Assembly: GCF_003337235.1 (NCBI RefSeq)
Contig: NZ_QPJC01000007.1
Span: 160,662-224,661 of the forward strand
Length of the DNA: 64,000 nucleotides
Reading direction: 5' to 3'
Origin: Halopolyspora algeriensis
GTDB lineage: Bacteria; Actinomycetota; Actinomycetes; Mycobacteriales; Pseudonocardiaceae
Below the pieces are notes generated by a model. The model searched no databases and was not told the DNA's origin. It saw only the letters and a list, made by a program, of their open reading frames with translations. Numbering within the stretch: position 1 is the stretch's first letter; each line of letters opens with the position of its first letter. The position numbers and the translations under genes were made by a program. Of this stretch, positions 39,139-47,863 are shown piece by piece.

Positions 39139-39717
39139 GTGCCGTCCATGCTCGGCCGCCGCGCGGGTCGCGGCCTGCCTGCCATCGCCGCCGCCGCGCT
39201 CGCCATGGTGCTCACCGCCGGAACCGCCCACGCCGACCTCCCCGACGAGGAGCTGCGCAGGGCCACCGACCTGTACCTGTTCGGGACTTCCCTGGACGAG
39301 TTCGCCGCGATCCGTGCCGACCGGCCGTACGACGAACAGCTCGACTGGTCGAGCGACGGCTGTTCCTGGTCACCGGACGAACCGCTGGGCCACGACTTCA
39401 CGCGGAGCTGCCACCGGCACGACTTCGGCTACCGCAATTACCAGGATCAGGGGCGGTTCACCGAGCCCAACCGGCTCCGGATCGACGACCTGTTCCGGGC
39501 CGACATGTACACCCAGTGCGACGGCGATGTGACCTGCCAGGGCGTGGCCAACGTCTACTACTTCGCGGTCCGGCAGTTCGGTGACGTGGCCACCACCACC
39601 CCCGAGGCGCTCGCACGGGCACACATCACCACCGAGACCGCCCCGTCCGGCGAGGTCGTGTCGCTGCGTGCCACCGGACGCGACGGCGAGACCGTGGAGT
39701 TTCCCGTGACCGGGTGA
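39139..39717 (+). CDS. Secreted prokaryotic phospholipase A2
   Basis: A 192-aa exported protein. The signal peptide is basic (LGRRAGRG) then hydrophobic, with cleavage predicted after AHA at residue 32. The phospholipase A2 active-site motif SCHRHDFGYRNY lies near residues 90-101, with the His-Asp pair at about 94-95, and further Cys residues (DGCSW, QCDG, TCQG) likely form disulfides. I prefer GTG 39139 with AAGGAG upstream over an upstream GTG at 39118. It would hydrolyse phospholipids outside the cell; target unknown. Confidence 0.88.
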   Translation: MPSMLGRRAGRGLPAIAAAALAMVLTAGTAHADLPDEELRRATDLYLFGTSLDEFAAIRADRPYDEQLDWSSDGCSWSPDEPLGHDFTRSCHRHDFGYRNYQDQGRFTEPNRLRIDDLFRADMYTQCDGDVTCQGVANVYYFAVRQFGDVATTTPEALARAHITTETAPSGEVVSLRATGRDGETVEFPVTG

Positions 39718-39853
39718 GTCCGGGTGAGCCGTCCTGCGCCCAGCCACGAAAGCGGCCCCGCCTCCTCACTACCGGAAAGGCCCACCGAGTGGGTACCGTG
39801 CCTCGCGTCGGGACACGCCGACCGATTTGTGCGCGAGGAAAGGACGGTGCGCC

Positions 39854-41068
39854 ATGGTGCGGCGACAACTTCCGCGCTGGTCCGAACTGCGGCCACTGCT
39901 CCGGGTGGACCGCCCGGAGTTCGATCCGACCCGGCGGCGGCTGTCCCGCGCACACACCATCGGTGACCTGCGCTCCCTCGCGCGGCGCAGGACACCGCGT
40001 GCCGTCTTCGACTACACCGACGGGGCGGCCGAGAACGAGACGAGCCTGCAGCGAGCGCGGCAGGCGTTCCGCAACGTCGAGTTCCAGCCCCACGTGCTGC
40101 GCAATGTGTCCGACGTGGACACCAGTCACGACATTCTGGGCAGGCGGGCAGCGCTGCCGTTCAGCTTCGCCCCCACCGGGTTCACCCGGATGATGCATCA
40201 CGAGGGCGAGCAGGCCGTCGTCCGCATCGCCCAGCAGGCCGGGATCCCCTACGCACTGTCCACGATGGGCACCACGTCCATCGAGGACACCGCAGCCGCC
40301 GGCCCCGATGCGCGCAAGTGGTTCCAGCTCTACGTCTGGCGGGACCGCTCGGCCGGAAAGGACCTGGTCCAGCGTGCGCGGGAATCCGGCTACGAGGCGC
40401 TGATCCTCACGGTGGACACCCCGGTCGCGGGCGCGCGCCTGCGCGATGTGCGCAACGGCCTGACGATCCCACCCTCCCTGACCCTGCGGACCATCGCCGA
40501 CGCCGCGACCCACCCCGCATGGTGGTTCAACCTGCTCACGACCGAGCCGCTGACGTTCGCCTCCTTCAAGCGCTGGGAGGGCACGGTCGCCGAACTGATC
40601 GACGAGATGTTCGACCCGACTCTGAGCTTCGCCGACGTGGAGTGGTTGCGCGGCCTCTGGGACGGTCCGCTGATCATCAAGGGCATCCAGAACGCCGAGG
40701 ACGCCCGCAGGGTCGTCGACCTGGGCGCCGATGCGGTCATCCTGTCCAACCACGGCGGGCGCCAGCTCGACCGGGCCCCGACGATGCTGGAACTGCTGCC
40801 GCGAGTCCGTGACGGCATCGGCGACCGCGCCCAGATCATGCTCGACACCGGCATTCTCAACGGTGCCGACATCGTGGCCGCTCTCGCACGCGGCGCCGAT
40901 TCCTGCCTCGTCGGCCGCGCCTACCTGTACGGGCTGATGGCCGGTGGGCAGCGAGGGGTGCAGCGCGCCGTGGAGATCCTGCGCACCGAGATCGTTCGCA
41001 CCCTGCAGCTGTTGGGCGTCTCCTCTGTCGAGGAGCTCGACAGCAGCCACGCGACGTTGCGTCCGTGA
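39854..41068 (+). CDS. FMN-dependent alpha-hydroxy-acid dehydrogenase (LldD-like)
   Basis: A 404-aa TIM-barrel flavoenzyme of the L-lactate dehydrogenase/glycolate oxidase family. Motifs are RAVFDYTDGAAENE at the N-terminus, FSFAPTGFTRMMHHEGE, the substrate region QLYVWRDR, the FMN/active-site signature LSNHGGRQLDRAP (catalytic His near residue 299) and MLDTGILNGADIVAALARGA. No membrane segment is present. It is probably an L-lactate or related 2-hydroxyacid dehydrogenase passing electrons to the respiratory chain; exact substrate not deducible. It is convergent with ftsK. Confidence 0.9.
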   Translation: MVRRQLPRWSELRPLLRVDRPEFDPTRRRLSRAHTIGDLRSLARRRTPRAVFDYTDGAAENETSLQRARQAFRNVEFQPHVLRNVSDVDTSHDILGRRAALPFSFAPTGFTRMMHHEGEQAVVRIAQQAGIPYALSTMGTTSIEDTAAAGPDARKWFQLYVWRDRSAGKDLVQRARESGYEALILTVDTPVAGARLRDVRNGLTIPPSLTLRTIADAATHPAWWFNLLTTEPLTFASFKRWEGTVAELIDEMFDPTLSFADVEWLRGLWDGPLIIKGIQNAEDARRVVDLGADAVILSNHGGRQLDRAPTMLELLPRVRDGIGDRAQIMLDTGILNGADIVAALARGADSCLVGRAYLYGLMAGGQRGVQRAVEILRTEIVRTLQLLGVSSVEELDSSHATLRP

Positions 41069-41120
41069 CGGTCACACGTGAGTCTTCGGCACTCCCCTTC
41101 GTGCGCCCCGATGCGCGACG

Positions 41121-43745
41121 TCACTCCGGGTCGTCCTCCGGCGGCGGCCCACCCCGGATCGACTGCAGCGCGCTGTCGAGCTCGTCGGGTTTGATCAGCA
41201 CCTCACGCGCCTTCGACCCTTCCGAGGCCGCGACCACGCCGCGCGACTCCAGCAGGTCCATGAGCCTGCCCGCCTTGGCGAAGCCGACACGCAGTTTGCG
41301 TTGCAGCATCGAGGTCGACCCGAACTGGCTGGTGATGACGAGTTCGGCGGCCTGCAGCAGCACGTCGAGATCACCACCGATGTCGGAGTCGACCTCCTTC
41401 TTCTCGCCCGCCTTGGCGGTGGTGACACCTTCGGCGTAGTCGGGCTCGGCCTGTTCCTTGGTGTGGGCCACGAGCCGGTGGATCTCCTCGTCACTGACGA
41501 ACGAGCCCTGTACCCGGGACGGCCGGGCTCCCCCCATCGGCAGGTAGAGCGCATCGCCCATGCCGATGAGCTTTTCCGCACCTGCCTGGTCCAGGATGAC
41601 CCGCGAGTCGGTCAGCGAGGACGTGGCGAAAGCCAGCCGGGAGGGCACGTTCGTCTTGATCAGCCCGGTGACCACGTCCACCGAGGGACGCTGGGTGGCC
41701 AGCACGAGGTGGATCCCGGCCGCGCGCGCCTTCTGCGTGATCCGCACGACCGCGTCCTCGACGTCGCGGGGCGCGGTCATCATCAGGTCCGCGAGCTCGT
41801 CGACGATCGCCAGGATGTAGGGGTACGGCCGGTACTCGCGCTCGCTGCCGGGCGGGGTGGTGATCTCCCCGGAGCGCACCCTGGCGTTGAAGTCGTCGAT
41901 GTGCCGCACCCGGTTGGCCTGCATGTCCTGGTAGCGCTGTTCCATCTCCTCGACCAGCCAGCCCAGCGCGGAGGCGGCTTTCTTGGGCTGGGTGATGATC
42001 GGGGTGATCAGGTGCGGGATGCCCTCGTACGGCGTCAGCTCCACCATCTTCGGATCGATCAGGATCATCCTGACCTCGTCCGGAGTGGCCCGCGCCAGCA
42101 GCGAGGCCAGCAGCGAGTTGACGAAGCTGGACTTACCGGAACCGGTCGAACCCGCACACAGCAGGTGCGGCATCTTCGACAGGTTCGCGGTGACCATGTG
42201 TCCTTCGATGTCCTTGCCCAGGCCCATGACCAGCGGGTGGGTGTCGTCGGCGGCCTTCGGCGAGCGCAGCACGTCGCCGAGGCGCACCATCTCCCGGTCA
42301 CTGTTGGGCACTTCGATGCCCACCGCCGACTTGCCCGGGATGGGTGCCAGCAGGCGCACGTTGTCGTTGGCCACCGCGTAGGCGATGTTCTTGGTCAGCG
42401 CGGTGATCTTCTCGACCTTCACGCCCGGGCCGAGCTCGACCTCGTAGCGCGTCACCGTCGGCCCGCGCACGAAGCCGGTGACCTGCGCGTCGATCTTGAA
42501 CTCCTCCAGGACCCCGGTGATCGCCTCGATCATGGAGTCGTTGGCCTTGCTGCGGGTCTTCGGCGGGTCGCCTTCGGTGAGCGTATCCAGCGGCGGAAGC
42601 CGGTAGTCGCCCTCGACGGTGCGGCTGATGGTGAGCTTGTCCGCCTGATCGTCCCCGGCCTTCTCGGGCGAGCCGGCGGGAACTTCGGTCGCCGCGGGCT
42701 TCGTTCCGGAGGTCTTCTTGCCCGAAGGGGCCGGCCCCTTGGTGCCCGTGGCCGAATCCCCGGCGGGCGACTCGGCGGCATCGTCGAGAGTGAGCTGGGT
42801 GGCCTCACCCGCCGCCGGGCCGTCGCTCATCGCCGCCTGGCGGCGCCTCGCCGGACGTCGTAGCCTGGCTGCGGAGGCATCGGCCGGTGCCTGCTCGCGC
42901 GTACCGCCGCCGTCCGGTTCGTCCGCGCCGTACCGGGCGAGGGCACGCAGCCGCTCGGGCACGTCGCGCACGGCCGTTCCGGTCAGCAGCAACACCGCGA
43001 ACGCGGCCACCAGCACGAGCACCGCGATCGCCACACCACCGCTGACTCCCTGCGACAGCGGGCCGCCGGCGGCGAAGCCGAGCACACCTCCGGCCTGCGG
43101 CCATCCCGAGAGGTTTTCCGGGGCACCGGCGGCGATGTGCAGCACTCCGAGGGCGGCGAGCAGCATCAGCAGCGTGCCGATCACCATCCGCGGTCGCGCT
43201 TCGGGATTCGTCTCGGTGCACATCAGCAGGGCCGCCACGCCGAGCAGCACCGGCGGCAGCACCAGCGTGGCCGAGCCGATCACGAAGCGCAGCGCCCAGT
43301 CCAGCCACTGCCCCACCGGACCGCCTGCGTGCCACCACACGCCGGCGGCGGTCACGACGGCGACGGCCAGGAAGATCAGAGCGAGCCCGTCGCGGCGATG
43401 TGCGGGGTCGAGCTCGCGGGTCCTGCCCAGCGCTCGCAGGGCTGCCCCCAGCCCCCGCGCCAGGCTCTGTCCCACTTCGGAGCCGCCCGCGCGGCGTGCT
43501 GAGCCGCGCCGCGCGGGCGCGCGGGTCGCACCGGAACGCGGCGCGTTCGCCCGCTTCGTGCCGCCCTTGCCCGCGGTACCGCGCGAGGACTTCTTCGCGG
43601 TCGAGCCGGTTTTCGCGGTCGAGCTCGTTTTCGACGCCGGGGCGGACCTCGAGGTCGAAGCGCCTTTCGACGTGGTGGCGTTGCTCTTGGTCGCACTCTT
43701 GGCGCCCGCCGAGCTTCGCCCGCTCCTCGCCGTACCACTGGCCAT
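41121..43745 (-). CDS. ftsK: DNA translocase FtsK/SpoIIIE
   Basis: Septal DNA pump that clears chromosomal DNA during division. The 874-aa protein has a Ser/Thr/Lys-rich N-terminus (1-85), four to five membrane segments (about 120-260), an acidic/Pro linker and the RecA-like motor with Walker [12 protein letters not shown] near residue 530 and Walker [14 protein letters not shown]. The C-terminal gamma winged-helix domain (about 810-874) contains [30 protein letters not shown], which reads KOPS-like sequences. ATG 43745 is chosen; an upstream GTG (43754) adds three residues. Confidence 0.96.
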   Translation of the reverse strand: MASGTARSGRSSAGAKSATKSNATTSKGASTSRSAPASKTSSTAKTGSTAKKSSRGTAGKGGTKRANAPRSGATRAPARRGSARRAGGSEVGQSLARGLGAALRALGRTRELDPAHRRDGLALIFLAVAVVTAAGVWWHAGGPVGQWLDWALRFVIGSATLVLPPVLLGVAALLMCTETNPEARPRMVIGTLLMLLAALGVLHIAAGAPENLSGWPQAGGVLGFAAGGPLSQGVSGGVAIAVLVLVAAFAVLLLTGTAVRDVPERLRALARYGADEPDGGGTREQAPADASAARLRRPARRRQAAMSDGPAAGEATQLTLDDAAESPAGDSATGTKGPAPSGKKTSGTKPAATEVPAGSPEKAGDDQADKLTISRTVEGDYRLPPLDTLTEGDPPKTRSKANDSMIEAITGVLEEFKIDAQVTGFVRGPTVTRYEVELGPGVKVEKITALTKNIAYAVANDNVRLLAPIPGKSAVGIEVPNSDREMVRLGDVLRSPKAADDTHPLVMGLGKDIEGHMVTANLSKMPHLLCAGSTGSGKSSFVNSLLASLLARATPDEVRMILIDPKMVELTPYEGIPHLITPIITQPKKAASALGWLVEEMEQRYQDMQANRVRHIDDFNARVRSGEITTPPGSEREYRPYPYILAIVDELADLMMTAPRDVEDAVVRITQKARAAGIHLVLATQRPSVDVVTGLIKTNVPSRLAFATSSLTDSRVILDQAGAEKLIGMGDALYLPMGGARPSRVQGSFVSDEEIHRLVAHTKEQAEPDYAEGVTTAKAGEKKEVDSDIGGDLDVLLQAAELVITSQFGSTSMLQRKLRVGFAKAGRLMDLLESRGVVAASEGSKAREVLIKPDELDSALQSIRGGPPPEDDPE

Positions 43746-43868
43746 GGTCAACACGGTATCGCCTGCAGGGCTCCGGCGTCACAGTTGCCACACCGGCCGA
43801 TGCGGGAAGGACGGAGACCTGCCTTCTTCGACGGGCTCGCCGGGAACCGCCCCCTTTTTGCGCGTGCG

Positions 43869-43903
43869 GGGGCATCCGGTCGAACACAGCGACCGGATGC
43901 CCC
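43869..43903. terminator. Terminator 3' of the cupin gene
   Basis: A perfect 14-bp stem (43869-43882 and 43890-43903) with a 7-nt loop lies 23 bp past the cupin stop. It is the only notable structure in the 181-bp ftsK-cupin spacer. No U-tract follows, as is usual in high-G+C actinobacteria. Confidence 0.75.
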
Positions 43904-43926
43904 GGGCGTGCTGCCCGCGGTGTCGC

Positions 43927-44283
43927 TCAGCCCGCGGGTTTGGCGTAGGTGTCCGCCGCGGCCCAGTCGATCGCCACGAACAGCTCGTCACCCACGACCC
44001 AGGCGTCGTGGCCCGGTGAGATCACCACCGAGTCGCCGGCTCCGGCCTCCCCTTCCGTTCCGTCGTCCATCGCGACGTGCATGCGGCCCGAGAGAACGTA
44101 GAGCTGGTGGCTCTCCTGGCAACTGTCGGTTCCGGCGAGCGGCTTGACGTCGTGGGACCACTTCCAGCCCGGCCGCATGGTCGCCCGACCGACCGAGACA
44201 CCGGCCAACTTCACCATGGCCAATTCGCCGTTGTTGAAACGTCTCGTCTCGTCCGGCCGGTCGAGACTCTTGGCTTCGAGCAT
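43927..44283 (-). CDS. Small cupin-domain protein
   Basis: A 118-aa single-domain cupin beta-barrel. The first cupin motif is approximated by CQESHQLYVLSGRMHVAMDDG and the second by GDSVVISPGHDAWVVGDE. Metal-binding residues are incomplete (His in ESHQ and GHD), so it may be a sensor or binding protein rather than an enzyme. GAGGGGG precedes ATG 44283. It is divergent from the HAD gene with 120 bp between. Confidence 0.8.
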   Translation of the reverse strand: MLEAKSLDRPDETRRFNNGELAMVKLAGVSVGRATMRPGWKWSHDVKPLAGTDSCQESHQLYVLSGRMHVAMDDGTEGEAGAGDSVVISPGHDAWVVGDELFVAIDWAAADTYAKPAG

Positions 44284-44368
44284 GATTTCCCCCTCGGACA
44301 GGCCCGCTGTGCGGGCACGGCTCGAAAGCACCTCCAGTCTGCGCCGCCCGGCTCGTTCACACCAGAGG

Positions 44369-44396
44369 TCGACTCTCCCGCGTCCCCTGCGATACT
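44369..44396 (+). promoter_or_regulatory. Promoter of the HAD hydrolase gene
   Basis: TCGACT (44369-44374) and GATACT (44391-44396) are separated by 16 nt and fit a SigA-type promoter. The -10 lies 7 nt before the ATG, and no Shine-Dalgarno is present, so a leaderless mRNA is likely. Confidence 0.45.
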
Positions 44397-44403
44397 GGTC
44401 GCC

Positions 44404-45129
44404 ATGGCAGCCGACGGCCGGATGCGACTGGTGCTCTGGGACATCGACCACACCCTGATCGAGAGCCGGGGGATGGGTCGCTCCGTCTACGCGCGGGTCT
44501 TTCCCGAAGTGACCGGGCAGTCCCTGCGGGAGCTCGCCCCGGTCCACGGGCGCACGGAGCTCGACATCATGCACGACACCCTGCGCTTGCACGAGATCGA
44601 ACCCACCGAGCGGATCACGACCCGGCTCGCCGCCGCCCTCGCCGAGGGATTCCGCGCCGCCGTCGGCGAGCTCGCCGAACGGGGCACGGTGCTGCCCGGC
44701 GTGTGGCAGGCTCTGGATGCTCTCGCGGCCGAGCCGGACATGCACCAGAGCGTGCTCAGCGGCAACACCGCCGATGTGGCCCGCACCAAGCTCGAGGCCT
44801 TCGGGCTGGAACGCTACCTCGACCTGCCGGCCGGCGCGTACGGCGACGACCACCGCGAGCGCGCCGAACTCGTCACCATCGCCCGTGACCGCGTGGCACG
44901 ACAGTTCGGCACCACGGTCCCGGCCGAGCGGATCGTCCTCATCGGTGACACTCCCCACGATGTGGACGTCGCACTCTCCGCGGGGACACACATCGTCGCC
45001 GTGGCCACCGGCGAGTACTCCGTCGACGATCTCCGCGCCGCCGGCGCGGAGTCGCCCCTGGAGGACCTGACCAGCCTGTCGCGACTGCGGCGAGCCCTGA
45101 ACGGCGACACCGGCGGGCACATCCGATGA
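44404..45129 (+). CDS. HAD-superfamily hydrolase (phosphoglycolate-phosphatase-like)
   Basis: A 241-aa HAD hydrolase. Motif I is VLWDIDHTLIESRG with nucleophile Asp and acid/base Asp two residues on. Motif II is in QSVLSGNTADVARTKLEAFGLERYLDL, and motif IV is LIGDTPHDVDVALSAG. The helical C1-type cap lies between motifs I and II. It probably dephosphorylates a small metabolite; substrate unknown. ATG 44404 appears leaderless. Confidence 0.87.
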   Translation: MAADGRMRLVLWDIDHTLIESRGMGRSVYARVFPEVTGQSLRELAPVHGRTELDIMHDTLRLHEIEPTERITTRLAAALAEGFRAAVGELAERGTVLPGVWQALDALAAEPDMHQSVLSGNTADVARTKLEAFGLERYLDLPAGAYGDDHRERAELVTIARDRVARQFGTTVPAERIVLIGDTPHDVDVALSAGTHIVAVATGEYSVDDLRAAGAESPLEDLTSLSRLRRALNGDTGGHIR

Positions 45130-45158
45130 CCGGCCTCGTCACCGGCACCACCCCAGCG

Positions 45159-45226
45159 GTGTACACGCAACGCAGCACCATCCTGGCAGTCCGTGCACCG
45201 ATGTACACTCGTGCTTCGGTTATAGT
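45159..45226 (+). promoter_or_regulatory. TGTACAC repeats and -10 upstream of the SpoIIE-type gene
   Basis: In the 250-bp spacer, TGTACAC occurs at 45160-45166 (within palindromic GTGTACAC) and 45202-45208, 42 bp apart, which is four helical turns. A TATAGT -10-like hexamer follows at 45221-45226. This could be an operator pair for a dimeric regulator. No good -35 is present. Confidence 0.35.
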
Positions 45227-45379
45227 GCGGTTGGTTGAGCAGTCAGCCACTGGAGCAAGCACCATGCCGATGGGGTGCCGCTGTTCCGCGCGCTCGACGA
45301 CACCCCGAGGCAGCACCGTCCACGGCGGGGGTCGCCGAGCGACGGCGGCTGCGCACTTCCCGGCAGAGAGGGACAACCT

Positions 45380-46711
45380 TTGGCGGCCGAGCAAGCACTA
45401 TCGGAGATCCCTGCGGCCCCGCACACCGGCAACGGTGCTGCCACGGCGAGCGAGGCAGCACGGTTGGCGGCGGTGGCCCGCTACGACATCGTGGACACCC
45501 CGCGGGACGAAGCATTCGATCGGATCGCCGCGCTGGCCGCACGATGGCTCGACGCCCCGATCGCAACGGTGTCCATCGTGGACAGCGATCGGATCTGGTT
45601 CAAAGCCACGTACGGCGTGAGCGGCATCACCGAGGTCGCACGGGAGCCGGGGCTGTGCGACTCGGCGATCAAGCAGAACGCACCGTATGTGGTGCACGAC
45701 GCCCTGGCCGATCCCCGCACGGCCGAGAATGCGCTGGTGCGCGGAGAATTGGGTGTGCGGTTCTACGCCGCGGCACCGATCCGCAACTCCGAGGGTTACC
45801 GGCTGGGCACGGTCAATGTGCTCGACACTCACCCCCGCGAGATCGGCGACACCGAGCTGACCACCTTGCAGGATCTGGCGGACGTGGTGATGGACGAGCT
45901 GGAGCTGCGGCTGTCGGCGTTGACGACCTTGCGTCACGAGCGCCAACTGCGGGAGCGCATCGAAGGGTTCGCGTCCACGCTGCAGCGCACGCTGCTGCCC
46001 CCGTCCCTGCCCCAGGTGCCCGGACTGGAGCTGGCGTGCCACTACCACGCCGCGTCACCGAGCGACGTGACCGGGGATTTCTACGACGTGTTCTCCCTCG
46101 GTGACGGCCGGTGGGCGTTCTTCCTCGGCGATGTCTCCGGCCACGGCGCGCCGGCGGCGACGGTGACGTCGCTGACCCGCTACACCCTGCGGGCCGCGGC
46201 GTTGCACAGCCCCGACCCTGCTGCCGCGTTGGCGGAACTGAACGCGGCCCTGCTGCGGGATCCGCACGTTCCGCAGTGCTGCACCGTTCTGTTCGGGATC
46301 CTGCATCCTCTCCCCACCGGTGGGTTCGACATCGTCCTCGCCGGCGGCGGGCACCAGCCGGCGCTGTGGTTGCGCCCGGAGCACGGCACGGTGGAGGAGA
46401 TCCATCCCGACGGGGGGATGCTCGTCGGGGCGTTGCCGGACGCCTCGTTCGCCACGTCCCACCTGCGCCTGGAGGCGGGGCAGACCTTGCTGCTCTACAC
46501 CGACGGTCTCACCGAGGCCCGCCCCGGCGGAGAGTTCTTCGGTGAGCAGCGGTTGGAAACGTTTCTGGCCGACAACATCGATGCGGGCGCCGAGACGCTG
46601 ATCGGCGAACTGACCACGTTGATCGGTGGATTCGATCCCGCTCCCGAGGACGATATCGCCCTGCTCGCCCTGCGCGTGCCCGCCGCTCCGTCGGACGCGA
46701 GCCGGACCTGA
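45380..46711 (+). CDS. GAF-domain PP2C phosphatase (SpoIIE/RsbU type)
   Basis: Serine/threonine phosphatase of partner-switching pathways, with an N-terminal GAF sensor (about 30-180; EVAREPGLCDSAIKQNAPYVVHDA) and a PPM/SpoIIE domain (about 215-435). Metal-binding motifs are DVTGDFYDVF, LGDVSGHG, and the DGLTE and EDDIALLAL stretches. I take TTG 45380, preceded by AGAGGGA. An upstream GTG (45275) would add 35 low-complexity Arg/Pro residues, so the start is uncertain. It probably dephosphorylates a STAS anti-anti-sigma factor such as the one encoded at 47344-47733. Confidence 0.88.
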   Translation: MAAEQALSEIPAAPHTGNGAATASEAARLAAVARYDIVDTPRDEAFDRIAALAARWLDAPIATVSIVDSDRIWFKATYGVSGITEVAREPGLCDSAIKQNAPYVVHDALADPRTAENALVRGELGVRFYAAAPIRNSEGYRLGTVNVLDTHPREIGDTELTTLQDLADVVMDELELRLSALTTLRHERQLRERIEGFASTLQRTLLPPSLPQVPGLELACHYHAASPSDVTGDFYDVFSLGDGRWAFFLGDVSGHGAPAATVTSLTRYTLRAAALHSPDPAAALAELNAALLRDPHVPQCCTVLFGILHPLPTGGFDIVLAGGGHQPALWLRPEHGTVEEIHPDGGMLVGALPDASFATSHLRLEAGQTLLLYTDGLTEARPGGEFFGEQRLETFLADNIDAGAETLIGELTTLIGGFDPAPEDDIALLALRVPAAPSDASRT

Positions 46712-46742
46712 GCGAGGTCGGGTCGCAGGCACCGCGCCGCGG

Positions 46743-47222
46743 TCAGGACAGGGACAGGCGCGCCGTCTCGGCCTGGGGGGTCAGAGCCCAGGCCATGCGC
46801 ACCGTGGTGCCGGAAGTCTCTGCGATGACCTCGGCGTGGTCGGCCAGGTTCCGGATCAGTACCAGACCTCGGCCGCCCGTTCCCCCGCGCTCGCTCGGGG
46901 GGAGGCGCCAGCGCCCGTAGTCGGTCACGGTGACCTCCACCTGTGCCGAGTCGGGCCGGTGGCTCGCGTGCACATCCAGCACGCCGTCACCGTCGGGGTA
47001 GGCGTGGACGGCGGCGTTGGCCAGTGCCTCGTAGGCGGCCAACGCCAACGTCTCGACCTGCTCGGCGGCCATGCCGGTGCGCTCCGCCCACTCGACCAGC
47101 GTGTGCCGCAATTCCGGTAGCCGCTCCGGTTCAGCGGGCACCGCGGGGAAGCGCAGGTCGGTGACCTGCGTTTCCCCGCTGCCGCCACCGTGTTTGTCGG
47201 CCACCTCGCCGTCGGTGTCCAT
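46743..47222 (-). CDS. Anti-sigma-type serine kinase (RsbW/SpoIIAB-like ATPase)
   Basis: A 159-aa GHKL ATPase domain. The N box is AYEALANAAVHAYPDGDG and the ATP lid contains RGGTGGRGLVLIRNLADHAEV. Such proteins bind a sigma factor or phosphorylate a STAS antagonist. ATG 47222 has AGGAAAG 5 nt upstream; the frame is open 52 codons further in non-coding sequence. It is convergent with the SpoIIE-type gene and downstream of the STAS gene, so all three likely form one switch. Confidence 0.87.
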   Translation of the reverse strand: MDTDGEVADKHGGGSGETQVTDLRFPAVPAEPERLPELRHTLVEWAERTGMAAEQVETLALAAYEALANAAVHAYPDGDGVLDVHASHRPDSAQVEVTVTDYGRWRLPPSERGGTGGRGLVLIRNLADHAEVIAETSGTTVRMAWALTPQAETARLSLS

Positions 47223-47343
47223 GTGATCTTTCCTGCCTCGACTGCCGGACTGGCTTCCGACGTACCCGCTCGGGGGGCTGCTTATGCACATCTCGCCGGA
47301 GTCGGTCCACCGCGCCGCGCCGATCAAGGCGCCGCGGCGACCA

Positions 47344-47733
47344 TCACCCCCCGGAGAGGGCCTCCTGCCGCGAGGCATGGACGGGAATCCTGCGGTCCAG
47401 GGCGGTCACCTGCAGCGGCCGCGCCGTGGCGGTGTTCGGGGCGACCACACACAGTTCGGTGTTTCCCTCGGCCTGCTGGTAGGCGGCGACCAGTGCCGAC
47501 AATCCCGCCGAGGCGAAGAAGTCCACCTCGGTCAGTTCCACCACCAGCTTCTCCGGCCGTTCGTTCAGCGTCGACGTCAGCGCTTCCTCGAACTTGGGTG
47601 CGGTCACCATGTCGACGTCTCCCGCCACCGGCAGCACCGCCTCCCGGCCGTACCATTCCACGGTCGCGATCGTGATCTGCCCATCGGAGGGTTCAGTGGT
47701 CTCGGTATGCACGGACGAATCGAAAGAAGCCAC
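47344..47733 (-). CDS. STAS-domain anti-sigma factor antagonist
   Basis: A STAS protein of about 129 aa. After a short Ser/Thr-rich N-terminus, the fold runs LPVAGDVDMVTAPKFEEAL to LVVELTEVDFFASAGLSALVAAYQQA. The phosphorylatable serine is expected in FFASAGLSAL. I place the start at GTG 47733, 7 nt after GATAGT (possible leaderless); GTG 47742 is an alternative. It is followed by the GHKL kinase gene after 121 bp. Confidence 0.82.
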   Translation of the reverse strand: MASFDSSVHTETTEPSDGQITIATVEWYGREAVLPVAGDVDMVTAPKFEEALTSTLNERPEKLVVELTEVDFFASAGLSALVAAYQQAEGNTELCVVAPNTATARPLQVTALDRRIPVHASRQEALSGG

Positions 47734-47863
47734 GGCGCCCACTATCGCATACCACCACCACCCCACGTCGAACAATGCCGACGGTGCAGGTCGGCGATCA
47801 GGGTGAGGTTCGTCGCTGCGGCTGCCGGAGGGCCACAGCGGCGCGTTCGCCCGGGCCGCGTCC

